DNA of 64,000 nt, from assembly GCA_029959195.1 (NCBI GenBank), contig CP114120.1:2418001-2482000 (forward strand), in the 5' to 3' direction. How positions within the stretch are numbered: the stretch's first letter is position 1; each line of letters opens with the position of its first letter. Below are positions 10,203-22,370 of this stretch, piece by piece. A program made the position numbers and the translations under genes. The notes under the pieces are model-generated. The model was not told where the DNA came from, did no database searches, and saw only the letters and a program-made list of their open reading frames with translations. The stretch comes from Dictyophora rubrovolvata (taxonomy: Eukaryota > Basidiomycota > Agaricomycetes > Phallales > Phallaceae).

Positions 10203-12006
10203 CTCTTGAAACAGCTAGAAAATTTGGAACCCGGGTGGGTCAGAGAGACGTGTTATGCATTGATGCTTCCTTCCCATAACTGTGCCCCCAACCATGGCCA
10301 TAATCGTACCCGTGTCAACTAACGATTAAAAACCTCAGTCAATCGATGGGTCTGTTCGCTTACTGCAAGTGGTGATTTGGGTGCCTTAACATGTTGCCTT
10401 TGCAATACAGTTGAAATACGGCGCGCGTCTGTATAAACTCCACACTGCCAGACTCCAGTGTGAGTTTGCATTTGGGCCTGCCACAAACCACGTTGCAATA
10501 CGCCCATCAAACCCGTGCACGCATACGGCGCTTTCTAAGACGGTTGTTATCGTCAACCGCGGAAAAGACAGACGTCAAGACTCAACATATGACTCTGACA
10601 ATGCCATGGCAGAAAATGGATGCGCCGTTTTGTGTCCGTGAGGAATTAAAACCACATGTGCTAGATACCGCCATGGCTCCAACATCTTTCACGTACAAGT
10701 ACAGGATGGAAGGACTTGTACGCAAACCCTCAGCAATCTTTTCGCTTTAACCAGCCTTCCTTTTCCGCTCAGGTAAGAATAATTTGTTCAAAATAAAGAT
10801 TTGTATATTGGTCTAATTATGCTGTTATAAGCATCGGAAATGCTCTTCTTTCGAAATATCTTCACTTTCTTTAATCCAAATCGCAACCAAGATCGCGGTT
10901 CGGAAGTGATATCCATGCATTCTTTCACCCCAGTCCTTCCTCAAACGCCGTTAACGCAACGACCTCCGTCTATAGCAACAACATCCAAAGCTCCCGATCA
11001 TGATATCTCTATACGCGATGCCCCAATTGTTGATGATACTCTTCCGGCCTTGGGGACAGCTTTGGACATTCACATCATAGAGAAAGCACGATCCAAAATA
11101 AACGCTGAATATAAGAATTCAGACATCCTACAACCGCTGTATTCTCCAGAAGTTCGACGTCCGGTAGAAGACATCATTGAAGACAATCCAGATCGCCAAA
11201 GCTTCCATTCGGACACCTCCACAGCGCTGCCTCCATATACGGAACACGAGCGTAACTCGTATTACATATTTACCTCCAACTCTAACCCTCGAGCAGTCGG
11301 TAACGTAGACTGGCTTGTTAATATAGACAGATGGCCAGGACATGCAGGACCTGTCATCGCTACTTGTACTCCGGATGATAGTTCTCCCTATTTATATAGC
11401 CATGAAAGGCGAAACGGATGGCATTCAAGGCAACCTGCACCTCCAAAGACGGCCCATCCCCCGAGGAACCAGAACATAGACTGTTTACCGAGACTATACA
11501 CTTAATTCCATAGCTGGGTATTCCTACCTTTCCCGTCGGCGCCTCCTTTCCCGATGTCTTGAGGTGGAGAGTCAGTGGCAGCATCCCAGATATCTTCACC
11601 TACCTACCTAATTTATCTTATATATATCATGTATCTCATCCCACTCCCTACCTGTAGCATGCTGGCCATATACCATTTTTTTCTTGAACTGCAGTAATAG
11701 CACGTGTATAACTGCAGGAAGAATACCGAATTTCTGCAAAAGAAAGCATCAATTTGCCAAATCTGGTAGCGGATGATCCAAAAACCAAATTTGAAGCCCT
11801 TCAATTCATTCGCCCGAGATTAATCGGTCTTCTCGTACCTGATGGGCAAGCGAGGGGCACAAGATACCAAAAAAAAAAAGCCCAGAGGAGAATCGAGATA
11901 CATGTTCTGCGAGAGCGACCACAAAGATAGGAAGCAAGTTGATGAGAGTACTGCGCGATCGGTTCATCTTCATTAATTTTCCAGATCCGGCATGCCAAGG
12001 ACCTCC
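10203..12006. repeat. Duplicated unit B, copy 2
   Basis: Colinear with 4057-6169 but without the solo LTR, and with scattered substitutions and short indels. It retains the 5'UTR intron of the unit B gene (GTAAGA...TATAAG). The TATA-like site is changed to TACAAG. Confidence 0.93.
10840..11505 (+). CDS. Unit B protein, copy 2 (221 aa, unknown function)
   Basis: Second copy of the 231-residue protein at 4683-5378. It is shorter by ten residues through in-frame losses: four codons after the start, two in the NPNPN tract, one Thr and three near VSNATNVDW. The aromatic N-terminus (MLFFRNIFTFF), the PPxY-like LPPYTEHER and the C-terminal DWLVNIDRWPGHAGP segment are kept. Substitutions are mostly amino-acid changing (about a dozen, against about four silent by eye). 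The promoter TATA is altered, so expression may differ. Function is unknown. Confidence 0.68.
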   Translation: MLFFRNIFTFFNPNRNQDRGSEVISMHSFTPVLPQTPLTQRPPSIATTSKAPDHDISIRDAPIVDDTLPALGTALDIHIIEKARSKINAEYKNSDILQPLYSPEVRRPVEDIIEDNPDRQSFHSDTSTALPPYTEHERNSYYIFTSNSNPRAVGNVDWLVNIDRWPGHAGPVIATCTPDDSSPYLYSHERRNGWHSRQPAPPKTAHPPRNQNIDCLPRLYT

Positions 12007-14400
12007 TCCAAGGACGTGAATAGTTCAAGATCGGAGGGCGACGACTCAGCACGACACAAAGCACATAAAGTGTATTAGCAGCGGGTGCGCCAAAGGAAGG
12101 AAAAGGAATGAGAGAGAAACAGGGGTTGGACTTTCGGATAGGAGTCCGAAATTTTCCTTTTTTAGTATACGGTTTGTGTCCGAAAAGTTCCGATTAAGAC
12201 AAGGGGAGTTGAGAGAAGTGAAGGAATGGAAGTGAATGCGGGAAGTTTGCGAAGTTTCGAGCCAAACTCCCGTGACGCGCTCTCCAAGGCAACCAAAACA
12301 ATTGTGAGCTACGAAAAAATAACTTCTTAGAATACGGAAAAAAAGATAAGCAGGAGTAACGGGGAACTTCACCCATGGCAAAAAAAGAAAAGACAAAAAA
12401 AGAAAAACTAGGAAAAAACCACCATCAACACTGGTTTGACGCAATATAAATTGAACTTCTTTGAAAATGTGTTGCCTTAGTCACAGTGATGATAGATGAT
12501 GAGCTCATTCAAAATACAGCGCAGATCTAAGACAGACGATTATGATTCGCCATCTGGCACACTGGTTACGCCTATTCTCTCCTGATAAACACGTGGACTG
12601 GCATTAAAAGTACACGCTCTATTCAAAGGTTCGTCTTGTTTTTTCTTTCTTGAAAAGCATATATATATATTGTCACCGATTAAACAAATGACCAAAGCGC
12701 CGTGGTCATTTCTTTTTCGCTCATTATTCGTAAAACCGGCCCGATTACAACCAGTATTGATGAAGGATGAGCGAAAGCGGTTCGAGCTGTTGCAAAATAA
12801 CGGCCATCAGTAGGCGATGATTATATCTTCCCAAACTTTGGGTCCAAACTAATCAACCAGATTCCGTATCAACACTCACTTGAAGAAAAAACCGTCCATC
12901 ATAGATGTCTTCCTGAATAGATCCGGCGTGCGTGTATTACTACAACCGCTCATCTGACAGATCAATCGGAGTGGAGAAGCCGTAGAACATTCAGAAGTAA
13001 AACCTCGTGGGTATGATTTTGATCGAAAATTTGAAATGATTCAGTAAGGAATAAGAAATCGCATGTTACCAAGGTCTCAATAATTGCCACCCTAAACAAA
13101 ATCCTGGTTGAGAAAAGCACTAGCGAGGGTAATAAGGGTTTTCGTGACTCCCTGGTATGTGGAAGACAGGCAGACGGTTGGGTAAGATGGTCCATTTCTC
13201 AACTGAGATCGACACGCATGGGAAATGATCGAGATTTCTTCCTGAGAAGCTTTGTTTGATACAATGCCGCGCAAAAAAAAGTAACACCAAAGACATTTGG
13301 GGAAATCAGTATGGATGAGGACGAAGAAAAAGTGAATCATATCTGGTTCCGTAGGTTTACTGACTTCGTGGATATGATCCGAAAAACCACTAGAATAGAA
13401 TGCGCATCTTCAATTTCAATTTCAATAACTATTGGATTGATGGAAAGATATTGTTTTGGACATGTGAAAACACATCGAGGGTCATGCCAGCCTCAAGCTC
13501 TCCACCAAAAAAGACCAGTCACCAGCAGTGACAGGAGTGACTCGCGTCAGATGATCACGTGCAAATTACATAATGTTTGTTTGCCAGATACCAATTTGTA
13601 ATTTTGCACACCAGAAAACTTGGCTGGCTGGTAAAAATTTCACGTCCAATGACACACATCTTCTCAACAGACCTTTTACCTCAATATCCAGGCTTGGCGA
13701 CGATCCCATGGATTATCCTAAAATATCTATTATGTTGCCCAGCTCAACCTTCAATAGCTTGAATATCGAATTTCCTTCGTGCGGCGCCACATGTCCAGTG
13801 GTTTGCAAACATGCGGTCATTAAAACTTTAGCCCACTAGTACCGACGCTGATAGCTGAAAACTTGTGTCGAGCGTTTCCCTGTAGTAAGCGTGTCATCTC
13901 AGTTATCAGGTCGATTACTATCATTCCCTGCATCATTTTGTCTGTTTTTTACCTTCAATCATCATATCAACAAGCGTCTAGGGTCATATCTCTCACATGA
14001 GATCGCATTTAAATGAAGATTCGAATTCCGGTCTTCTAAATTCATGAAACTCTGTTGAACGCGAGGCAAGGCAGGCAGTGTGGGAGGATGCGGATCCTTC
14101 TATTCGATATATAGATCATTTCCCTTTTTCCCGACACACGAAACGTAGAAACCTAATTGGCCATCAGGCTGAATTGAATATCCAAAACGAGTCATTGTTG
14201 AGTTGATTGTCACTGTTAGTCCTTCTACACCACTGATGAATGCTTTTTGTGGTAATTGTGGTAAAAAGGGAAGCTGTCCGATTAATCGGAACCACCTACA
14301 CTGTGAATGGTTAAAAAACCCAACTCGCCCCCAATATTACGGTATCCCCAATCTTGCTAACTTCACTTTGCCTCTTGATAAGAGGGCGCGCCTATCTATA
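12007..14400. other. Intergenic stretch, no supported gene
   Basis: Short open frames occur on both strands (for example 12046-12444 minus and 13311-13601 plus). None has a recognisable domain, a convincing splice series or promoter context. A GTGATGA...CTGA pair near 12486-12585 was considered as a C/D snoRNA and not accepted. Confidence 0.45.
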
Positions 14401-14412
14401 TCTTTTACAGTC

Positions 14413-14419
14413 TATAAAT
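14413..14419 (+). promoter_or_regulatory. TATA box of the zinc-finger microprotein gene
   Basis: TATAAAT lies about 90 bp upstream of the ATG at 14504 and is followed by a pyrimidine-rich leader. This is the usual layout for a strongly expressed fungal gene. Confidence 0.55.
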
Positions 14420-14503
14420 TCTGTCGCTTTCCTCGAGCTCTCCACCTCAGCACCAATCATTCCGCTATTCCTGTCTTTCTTGTCCGGGCTTCTTAGATCT
14501 ACA

Positions 14504-14755
14504 ATGTATTCTGCACCTTTGAAGCTTTTCCACAAGGCCTCCGTGCGCAAATCCAAGTGAGTTATAATATCTAGATATCCGAATTACCATCGAGGCTTGA
14601 CGATATTTATCAGTGCCATGAAAGCTTTCCAATGCCAATACTGTCGGGGGTCATTTTGCGATAAATTCAGCCTGAAACGACACAAGGATGGTTGTGTGCC
14701 CCGTCGGCAGTGGTGGCTCAAGTACTGCGAGGAACTTCCAAGCCGATTCTTGTAA
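14504..14755 (+). CDS. Single C2HC zinc-finger microprotein (64 aa)
   Basis: Two exons (14504-14556 and 14614-14755) joined over a 57-nt intron (GTGAGT...TATCAG, with a CTTGAC branch-like site) give 64 residues. Exon 1 encodes a basic start (MYSAPLKLFHKASVRKS). Exon 2 encodes AMKAFQCQYCRGSFCDKFSL, then KRHKDGC, then a Trp-rich basic tail PRRQWWLKYCEELPSRFL. The finger follows the classical C-x2-C-x12-H-x4 spacing with the conserved Phe and Leu, but the last His is Cys, so it is a C2HC variant. One finger plus basic flanks suggests nucleic-acid or protein binding; the role is unknown. A TATA box upstream and exact frame across the splice support it. Confidence 0.65.
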
Positions 14756-15155
14756 TGGACCACGGTCCCTTCGTCTCTTCGACTTCCGCTCGTAAATATA
14801 TGATGTAACTCTCTCAACACCTTAAACCTACACACTCCTTTGTATCAATCATCTCTTTCTTCCTTGACTTTTACCCTAATTATTGGACATTTTTTTATGG
14901 ACGTGCGGTGTTCTAGTGCTCAACTACCACACGTATATGGCTTTTCCATTTTCTTCTATGTATTAACCAATTTAAGACTGTACTTCTTATTCTCACTCAA
15001 TACTATTTGTCCAACATGTTTCCACTTTACTATATATCCATCTCGTAAAAAGTCATCGAACAATATTATACCTATTATACAACAAGGTCATAAAAACGAG
15101 ATAAAAAGAAAGCCTTGTCCTCCTCTCCTCTCTTCCCGAACAAACGTTGATCACA

Positions 15156-17423
15156 TTAAACGTCAACACTTTGCCTCTTCTCATCTGTCTGAATGGAAGA
15201 AGGCCGAGAGGTTTTCACGTCACCCTCATTGACATATGCATCGTCAGCTGCGGCACCTTCTTCGAACGCTACACGGTGCTTCTCGAAATGTAAACCGTGT
15301 TTCCTAATTACAAGCACTGATATCAGTAAAGCTCGCGATGAAAGGGAAGGAAGTCATACTCAGGTCCGATAGAAACTACAATGAAAACAAAGGCAGTGAC
15401 CACACCAATTAAAATACCTTGTACCTGTATGGCTGTCAATAAAAATGCCCACATTCATTTGCGAACAATTAAGGATCGACCTTGGCGTAATTCGGTACAA
15501 TCTGCCCCTTTACTATAGTTTTCAAATTCTCGGCACCAACTGCAATAGAATGTTAGAATACAAATGATATTCTATAGGCACACATCATTAAAAGCGTACC
15601 TGCTTCGATTCTGGCAGAAGCCGATGAAACCATCTAGACAAAACATTGTATTACTAATAAAAAAGGAAGGTTGAAAGTCTCCCACGTACGTTGCCGATCT
15701 GATAAGCCACGCCTGGGAAGGTAGCTCGGAATGCCGGGGGTGAGAGTTCATTGAGGAAAATGGGAATCTACAAAAAAAAGTCGGTATTTGCGAATTATAT
15801 GAAATATAAGGAGTGGACGTACTACACCCCATGCACCTTGGACTCCGACTTGAATGAAAAATGCCCCTGCGGAGAGAGCAGGGAAGCCTGAGGGAAGAAT
15901 CCATAAGGGGATAAAAGCTGAAGATAATGGTCAGCAGGATTGTACAATTGCGTAAACTATGCAAATTGAATACCTCCGATAACACAGCAGAATATCCTAG
16001 AAAATCTTTAGAATTCAAATTAGCTTGACAAAACGGGAAATTACATACATTATAGTTAAACGACGTCCTAGATGCTGCGATATGATTCCAGCCAGAGCAC
16101 CGCCACTGGAATGTTATCATTAGACCTTGGGACATTACATTACAATGAACCGAATAACATACGCAACGGCACCCTGCCAAACCAATTAATTTATGCTGAA
16201 TGCCAGAAAACATTATGCAAAACTTACACAATTACCAATGATCGTCGCTTTAGTTGCCAATGACATTGAAAGGAGCTTGTCATTTTCCAAGTATGTTGGA
16301 TAGATGTCTTGAGATCCGTGAGACAAGAAGTTGAACCCTACAAAAAATTAAGTTCAATGAAAATCAGGGCGTAATCTATTATCTATTAGAATGCACGAAC
16401 CTGTCATGAGGACAACTGCGTAAACGCAAAGTTTCCAGTGATTAATGAGCATGACTTTAGTCTCGTGCAAAAAGACTCTGGTCTTATTCCGAACGACGAT
16501 TCCCTTTCGCTTCTGCTCCTCTCGTTCTCTCTGGGCTCTCACGAATACTTCGCTTTCGGGTAATACCGCTCTTACACAAGCGGCGAAAAACGATAGGCCC
16601 GCCGCTATCCAGAACAAGACTCTCCATGAGTGGCTGGAGTGCGGAACAGCGGTCAAATTTACCACGGCTTAAAAGGAATTTTTCAGTTGTAAGAGATGAG
16701 AGGATCAATACACTTACCGGCGAGGAGGTATCCCACCGCATAACCTTCCTGTAAGAGTCCAGAAAGGAAACCACGTGTTTCCACAGGGACGTTTTCCAAT
16801 GCCGTCGCGACGGCTAAACCCCATATACCGCCCATAGCGATACCAAAGAGCGAACGTACACCCAAGAATTGTGGATAGGTGTTGCAAAATGATGAACCAA
16901 TTTGCAGGACACAGCACAATAACAGGTTGACCACCAAAGGCCATTTACGGCCATATCGATCGGAAATGATCCCGAAGACGATCTATGAAATTCTCAACCC
17001 TGATGACTATGTTTGGATAATGAGGTGGCGTACAGCACCAAGAGAACGGAAAAGCAAAGTCAAAGTGATAGCATTCGTCTAGAAAACAATGCGAAAGCTG
17101 TCAGTGAGACATCATCTACTGAGTGGTAATTGTAGTACCAGTTCTGCGGTAGATCGACCAAATCCAAGAGGCGGCGCTTTAACCAGAGTTGGGACAGCCA
17201 AAGAAACGCTGAAGAAGTCCATCGCGTCGCAAGTCCATGCGAGCCATCCAGAGAAGACGAAAGACCATTGCATCCAGTTCAATGAAAGAAGAGCGCTGAT
17301 AAGCGACTTCTGGTCCTTCTTGTCTTCCTTCTTCGGAACGAGATTTCGTAAATAGGACTCAATGAAACCCCTGCAAACCCAGTAAGGAAGAACGTCTGTA
17401 CGAATATTGAGGAATGCCTACAT
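15156..17423 (-). CDS. JEN1-type carboxylic acid (lactate/pyruvate) transporter, MFS
   Basis: Plasma-membrane proton symporter of the major facilitator superfamily, sialate/lactate (JEN1) branch. Recognisable segments in order are LSLNWMQWSFVFSGWLAWTCDAMDFFSVSLAVPTL (helix 1), WPLVVNLLLCC, QFLGVRSLFGIAMGGIWGLAVATALENVPVETRGFLSGLLQEGYAVGYLLA, SWRVLFWIAAGLSF, HWKLCVYAVVLMTG, and near the end GAENLKTIVKG...YAKVQGILIGVV followed by a charged tail ending at 15156. About twelve helices are spread over many exons. The start appears split by an intron: AT at 17423-17422, a 51-nt intron 17371-17421 and G at 17370, giving MGFIESYLRNLVPKK. No other in-frame ATG fits before the first helix. A TATA-like tatataaag lies about 85 bp upstream. 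Such transporters are typically glucose-repressed and induced by organic acids. Confidence 0.85.
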
Positions 17424-17429
17424 GATGAG

Positions 17430-18600
17430 GAGGAAATCGACTCGGTGGGAGCGAAGAAGAGGTCGCAAAAGTGGATTGATTGAAAATGGTCACATGCACC
17501 TGCTTCTTTATATGGGTCGGCAATTCAGAATGGCATGGCTGCACACCAAGCGTCAATATGAAACCCTTGCCCCTGGTTTTAGCGGCGGAACTGGAGCCGT
17601 AATTTGCGCTGGTTTGCGTGAGAGGGTGGAGTGAAAATCGAACCAGATTGCGTATTAATGCTATTAAAACCTTCCTGACTCGTAAATGAAAAGTCCAGCC
17701 AGAAGTCCTTGAGTGTTGCGAACTGTGAATAATAAATATTACCACCCGTACTTTTGGTACCCAAAGTTGAATGAAATGATCTATAACGAGGATGTGAGTC
17801 AGTATCCACTTGTATAATGACGTCGTCTGATCATATGGGATTACCTTTTATGGGATCGCGGTATTTTTAGGGCTCAGCTTCAAAAGCCCTTCAGGAGTGT
17901 CTTGAACTCTGAAAAAATTTCTAGATCACGGGCCTGTGGCATGAAAAAAAAAATGAATTCTGTTCACGGGATTATGACCGTGTTTCGTCCCACGTCAAAA
18001 ATCTTTGGTTGGGAAGCCACCGATCCCGAAAATAAGGATGGCACATCATGAGAAAAAACATCTCCATGTACGTAGTGGCTGGCTGGGGACATTTGAATAC
18101 CGGTCGCGTGCTAACCAATGTTACTTCCGTATATTAATGCATTTGACTCCTTAACCTTAAAAAAAAGCTATGTTTCATTCATTTGTTGAGAATGATTGCA
18201 CGGACATACTATAGACAATCTTGGCCATGGTTATGACCCCGAGTTGATATGAATGAGAGGGGATGTAGCATTCGTTATCTAGGGCCACGAATTATTCATA
18301 ACTATGTATCTGGACCTCGAATAAAGCACATCGCACTTGTCACGATGACTTGGAATTCATGCCCCCACCGGTGAGAAAGAAAGACCGACGTGCGGAAATT
18401 AAGTTATTCCGGGCTGAACCTTTTTGGAAGTAGTTGTCCACGTGAACGAAAGGTAGTGAACTCCTGAAAGCCTATCTCTAGATCCGAGTCCTCGAGAGAG
18501 GTTAGACACTGGTTGATGGAATCATTAAAAGACGCTTGCTGACCAATAGTAATTATGTAATAAGCATATGACTAAGCGCCCAGATAGTTTTACCATACCC
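17430..18600. other. Divergent promoter region between transporter and IMP4
   Basis: About 1.2 kb without a supported gene. It contains the transporter TATA near 17505-17515 (minus strand). Otherwise it is AT-rich with no recognised element. Confidence 0.5.
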
Positions 18601-18611
18601 TCCTCTCCATA

Positions 18612-19755
18612 ATGGTTCGTCTCTACCCTCCTTACCTCTATCATTCACTAACGCTTTATACGGACAGCTTCGACGGCAAGTTAGGGAACGGAGGCAGTAT
18701 ATCTACGCAAAGTCCTTAGAAGCCCAAGAACGTCAAACATATGAACGCAAGCAAAAGGTCAAGGAAGCACTAGCTTCGGGGAGAAATCTCCCGACTGAGC
18801 TACGACAGGATGCGAAGGAAATTGCAAAAGATTTACCCTATGATGAAGCTCAAGCTGGTACGAAGCCTATTCCTCGTTTCGTTAGGCAGGGGATGATTTT
18901 TTTTTCTTTTAGAACCTACGACCCACTTTGATGATGAATATGCTCGAGCTGGCGTTCTTGACCCTAAAATTGTAATCACGACATCTCGAGATCCCAGTTC
19001 TAAACTCCTCCAGTTTTCAAAAGTATGAATGTTACCTCATATAACATTTTTGGTGTTTTTCATCTCAGTTTTTAGGAAATGCGTCTCGTGTTTCCAAACT
19101 CTTACCGCATCAATAGAGGTTCCTATGTCATCAAAGAATTGGCCGCGGCATGCAGAGCCAACGATATCACCGATCTTATTATATTGCACGAACATCGAGG
19201 TGTGCCCGATGCTATGATTGTCTCCCATTTCCCCCATGGTCCTACTATTTACTTCACCCTTCACAATGTTACCCTCCGACACGACGTCGTTGCTAACAGT
19301 GAATCAACGGTCTCGGAACAATACCCTCATTTAATATTTGAAGGCTTCAGCTCGGGACTCGGTAAACGCGTGATGGACATCCTTCGCTATCTGTTTCCTG
19401 TGCCAAAAGAAGACGCTAAACGTGTAATGACATTTGCGAATCAAAATGATTTCATTGCCTTCCGGTGCGGCCTTTTTTTTTCGTTGGTTTCATACATATA
19501 AACTAAACTATACCGTGTATACCTAGGCACCACGTTTTCGTCAAAAATTCGCATAAAGACGTACAATTGGCCGAAGTTGGACCTCGGTTTGAAATGAAGC
19601 GTAAGTCTTGAGACGTATTTTGTATCCCTCGCGCAGTCCTGATCTGTCTTTCAGCCTACGAGATACGGTTGGGGACCATTGAGCAAACGGAAGCTGACCG
19701 AGAATGGGTACTGGCAAACTACACACGGACTTCAAAGAAGAGACGGCATTTATGA
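18612..19755 (+). CDS. IMP4: IMP4, U3 snoRNP Brix-domain protein
   Basis: Nucleolar component of the SSU processome. With IMP3 and MPP10 it positions U3 snoRNA on pre-rRNA for 18S maturation. The first coding exon is only the ATG (18612-18614). A 53-nt intron follows, then [23 protein letters not shown], which matches the yeast start MLRRQARERREYLYRK. Conserved blocks are [120 protein letters not shown] and [10 protein letters not shown]. The C-terminus is basic (TSKKRRHL). Length and order fit the family (about 290 residues). Convergent with the aldehyde dehydrogenase: only 91 bp separate the stop codons. Confidence 0.95.
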
Positions 19756-19846
19756 AAATCCCTTATTTGTGTCTCAGGTGTATTGACATTCTACTTTCTC
19801 TTAATAAATACAATCCAAACTCCAACATGAATACCAGCGCGTTACT

Positions 19847-21899
19847 TTACAAACCCATATTTTCGAGCAACGGGTTAGGGACTTTGTCATTAAAAACAAC
19901 GATCGCTCTCGTCTGGGTATAATCTTCGACGCCGCCAGATGCAAATCCACTACGACCACTGCATGCAAAGTCGAATTGAGAATCTACACCATCGTAAAGA
20001 CAAGTGTACTGACCCTAGACCACTTGACCCGATACCAATCTCGAAGTGATAGGAACTGCCGTTGATCATCACCAAACCTGCCGGGCAGAGATCGTGCCAA
20101 TGAGCTATGTTTCAAGGCTGTAATTTGTGGCACTTACCAGCGTGGATACGACTTGCCCACTCCAAAGCCTTCAAGTTAGTGGTCCACAAACTGCCTGTCA
20201 ATGAATACTCGGTGTCATTAGCCAGATCGATAGCTTCATCAACGGTATCGCAGATTGTGATTCCGAGAACTGGGGACAGAAAGACAGCTCAAAGGGTTGT
20301 TCGTATCAGCGAGAAACATGGCACACTCACCAGGTCCAAAGATCTCGTCTTTCCATGCGTTCATATCACGCGTGTATCCCAGCAGGAGATGAGGTTGAAT
20401 GATAGAGCCGTCATTCTTCAAGTCACCAACCAAAATCTCAGCACCTTTATCTTTCGCATCTTTTACGAATTCGATAACACGTTCAGCAAAAATTGTATTC
20501 CTGACGCCGATAACGTTGGCATCCTCTTCTGGTCCAGCTTTCAACTTCTGGACGAGAATTTTGAGCTCGGAAATCAATGTGTCGGCAACAGAGCGCTGGA
20601 CTATAACACGGGTCGTTAACATGCACACCTGAGGGTAACGTTTTTCTAATTGTTCTTATCATAATGGCTGTTCTGAAATACCTGTCCGCCATTATCATAT
20701 GCTCCAGCAACAATTGTTCGTGCAGCCTGCTTAATATCTGCGTCCTCCAAAACCTGCGTATGATCAGGTTATTACCCTGGAAGATGTGATACAAATGGGA
20801 ATAGGCGTACAATGGCGGGAGCCTTTCCTCCCAACTCCAACAATATCTCCTTTAAATTCCTTCCGGCTTCTTCGGCGAGCTTTCTGCCTACAGCGGTGCT
20901 TCCCGTAAACTTAAAACGCATTCATCAAAACTGAAGTACGTGTCATTCTAGGTGCTAACGGAAATCAGCTTAATCTTCTCATGAGCAATTACCCTCGGTA
21001 TGAATACTGGGTTATTCTCTGCGGAAATGTTGATGAGGTTGAGAAGGCCTTTCGGGAGGCCAGCCTATGCATAATATGTGAATCAAAATCTGGTTTACCA
21101 GCCTCCCCAATATTGCGACACTTACTTCAAGAAATACTTATGGATTCGTTAGCGCAAGGGCAGTTACATATGAAAGAATAAGGTTGCTTACATTCTGTGA
21201 CTAGCTCATGTACATAAGGGACTAATTCTGAAGAACGGAGGACTACAGCGTTTCCACACAGGAGTGCCAAAGGGATTACACGCATAGCGAGTGCAAGAGG
21301 ACCATTCCACGGTACCATGACCAGGACCTAAAAACATGAGAAAAAGTAGGATCATTCATCGTGTCTGCAGCTTACTACGCCATAAGCCCTTCGTTCAGTA
21401 ATCACAATTCCGCCTGGAAGCCGAGACGGGAATGTTTCGCCGGCAAGACGACTAGACATCGAAGCATCTAAAACAAAAAGCAAGCGGTAGTGTGGCATTC
21501 CACGAGGTCTTTCTCTAAAAAATACATACATCCTTTGAGCATGTGCGAACCACCATAAACTTCGAATTGCCAGTAAACCTTCTCTCCAAGCGAGCCTTGT
21601 ATGGCTTCTTTGAAAGCGTTCAAGTATTTTTTGCTAGGATCGATGATAAGCTCGGAAGCCCTGAGCAAAACATCACGTCGCTCTGATATGGGTGCTTTTT
21701 CCCAAACAAGTTGGGCTGCACTGGCTGTCTCAATAGCTTTCTCGATATCCTTCCACGAAGCTGATTCCGCTGTGCTGATGAGTTGTCCGGCATAGCCGTA
21801 AGACTTGTAAATTTCGCCATTACTGGAGGATTGCTTTTCTCCGTTTATTATGAGCTTGACGTGTAGAGGGGTTGTGGTTGAGATTACTGAAGATGACAT
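19847..21899 (-). CDS. Aldehyde dehydrogenase, vanillin/salicylaldehyde dehydrogenase-like
   Basis: NAD(P)-dependent oxidation of an aromatic or aliphatic aldehyde to the acid. Starting at MSSSVISTTTPLHVKLIINGE (21899), the order is an N-terminal Rossmann part (ALRVIPLALLCGNAVVLRSSE), the cofactor loop FTGSTAVGR, the LELGGKAPAIV block with the catalytic Glu, an exon junction GQ/VCMLTTRVIV with the catalytic Cys, EIFGP, and a C-terminus GLVMINGSSYHFE...SGGVEDYTQTRAIVVFNDKVPNPLLENMG. About eight short introns. The active-site residues seen are all present, so it looks functional. The closest known fungal group is the vanillin dehydrogenase-like one; substrate choice is inference. An upstream MTVHC extension at 21950 is possible but less likely. 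Confidence 0.88.
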
Positions 21900-22370
21900 G
21901 GGATAGAAGGTTGTCGGAAGCTGCTGAGAGGAAGGGCAATGGACCGTCAAAAGTTATATCGATAAAGCACATATCACCGACGAGGCAGTGCGTCCCGCCT
22001 TCGTAATTCCTTCGCTCCAACTGAATCCTTACGGGTTGGTTCAAAATTGTCTAACAATAACTCCAATTTACATAACATTACTATTGTTTTCGTCGACACA
22101 ATGGGCAGCTTTGGTCCCGAAAATTATCCTCCAGGAATATTCAACAATAACTTTTCATGTTATTGTAACATCTCCAACTTAAGGAAAATAATAACCACTA
22201 ACCTGTCGGCGACCTTGGGCAACGCCGATTGTTCACCGGGTGAATTTTGTTCCCGAATGAGCGCCAGCGCTTACTGGCGTCTTTCTCCCAACCACGTCCT
22301 TATTTAAATGGACGACATTTTCGTTGGCCTGTTTTGACACAGTTTTTCTTGTGGCTTACTTCACCCTATC
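21900..22370. other. Divergent promoter region
   Basis: About 470 bp between the head-to-head aldehyde dehydrogenase and HNH-like genes. No further feature seen. Confidence 0.45.

Noticed and set aside
12486-12590. GTGATGA and CTGA motifs about 97 bp apart, like C and D boxes of a snoRNA
   Set aside because: No terminal stem can be formed by the flanks and no guide complementarity could be tested.
14840-15232. Plus-strand 130-codon open frame
   Set aside because: Its 3' part is the antisense shadow of the last exon of the JEN1-type transporter, and no motif is seen.
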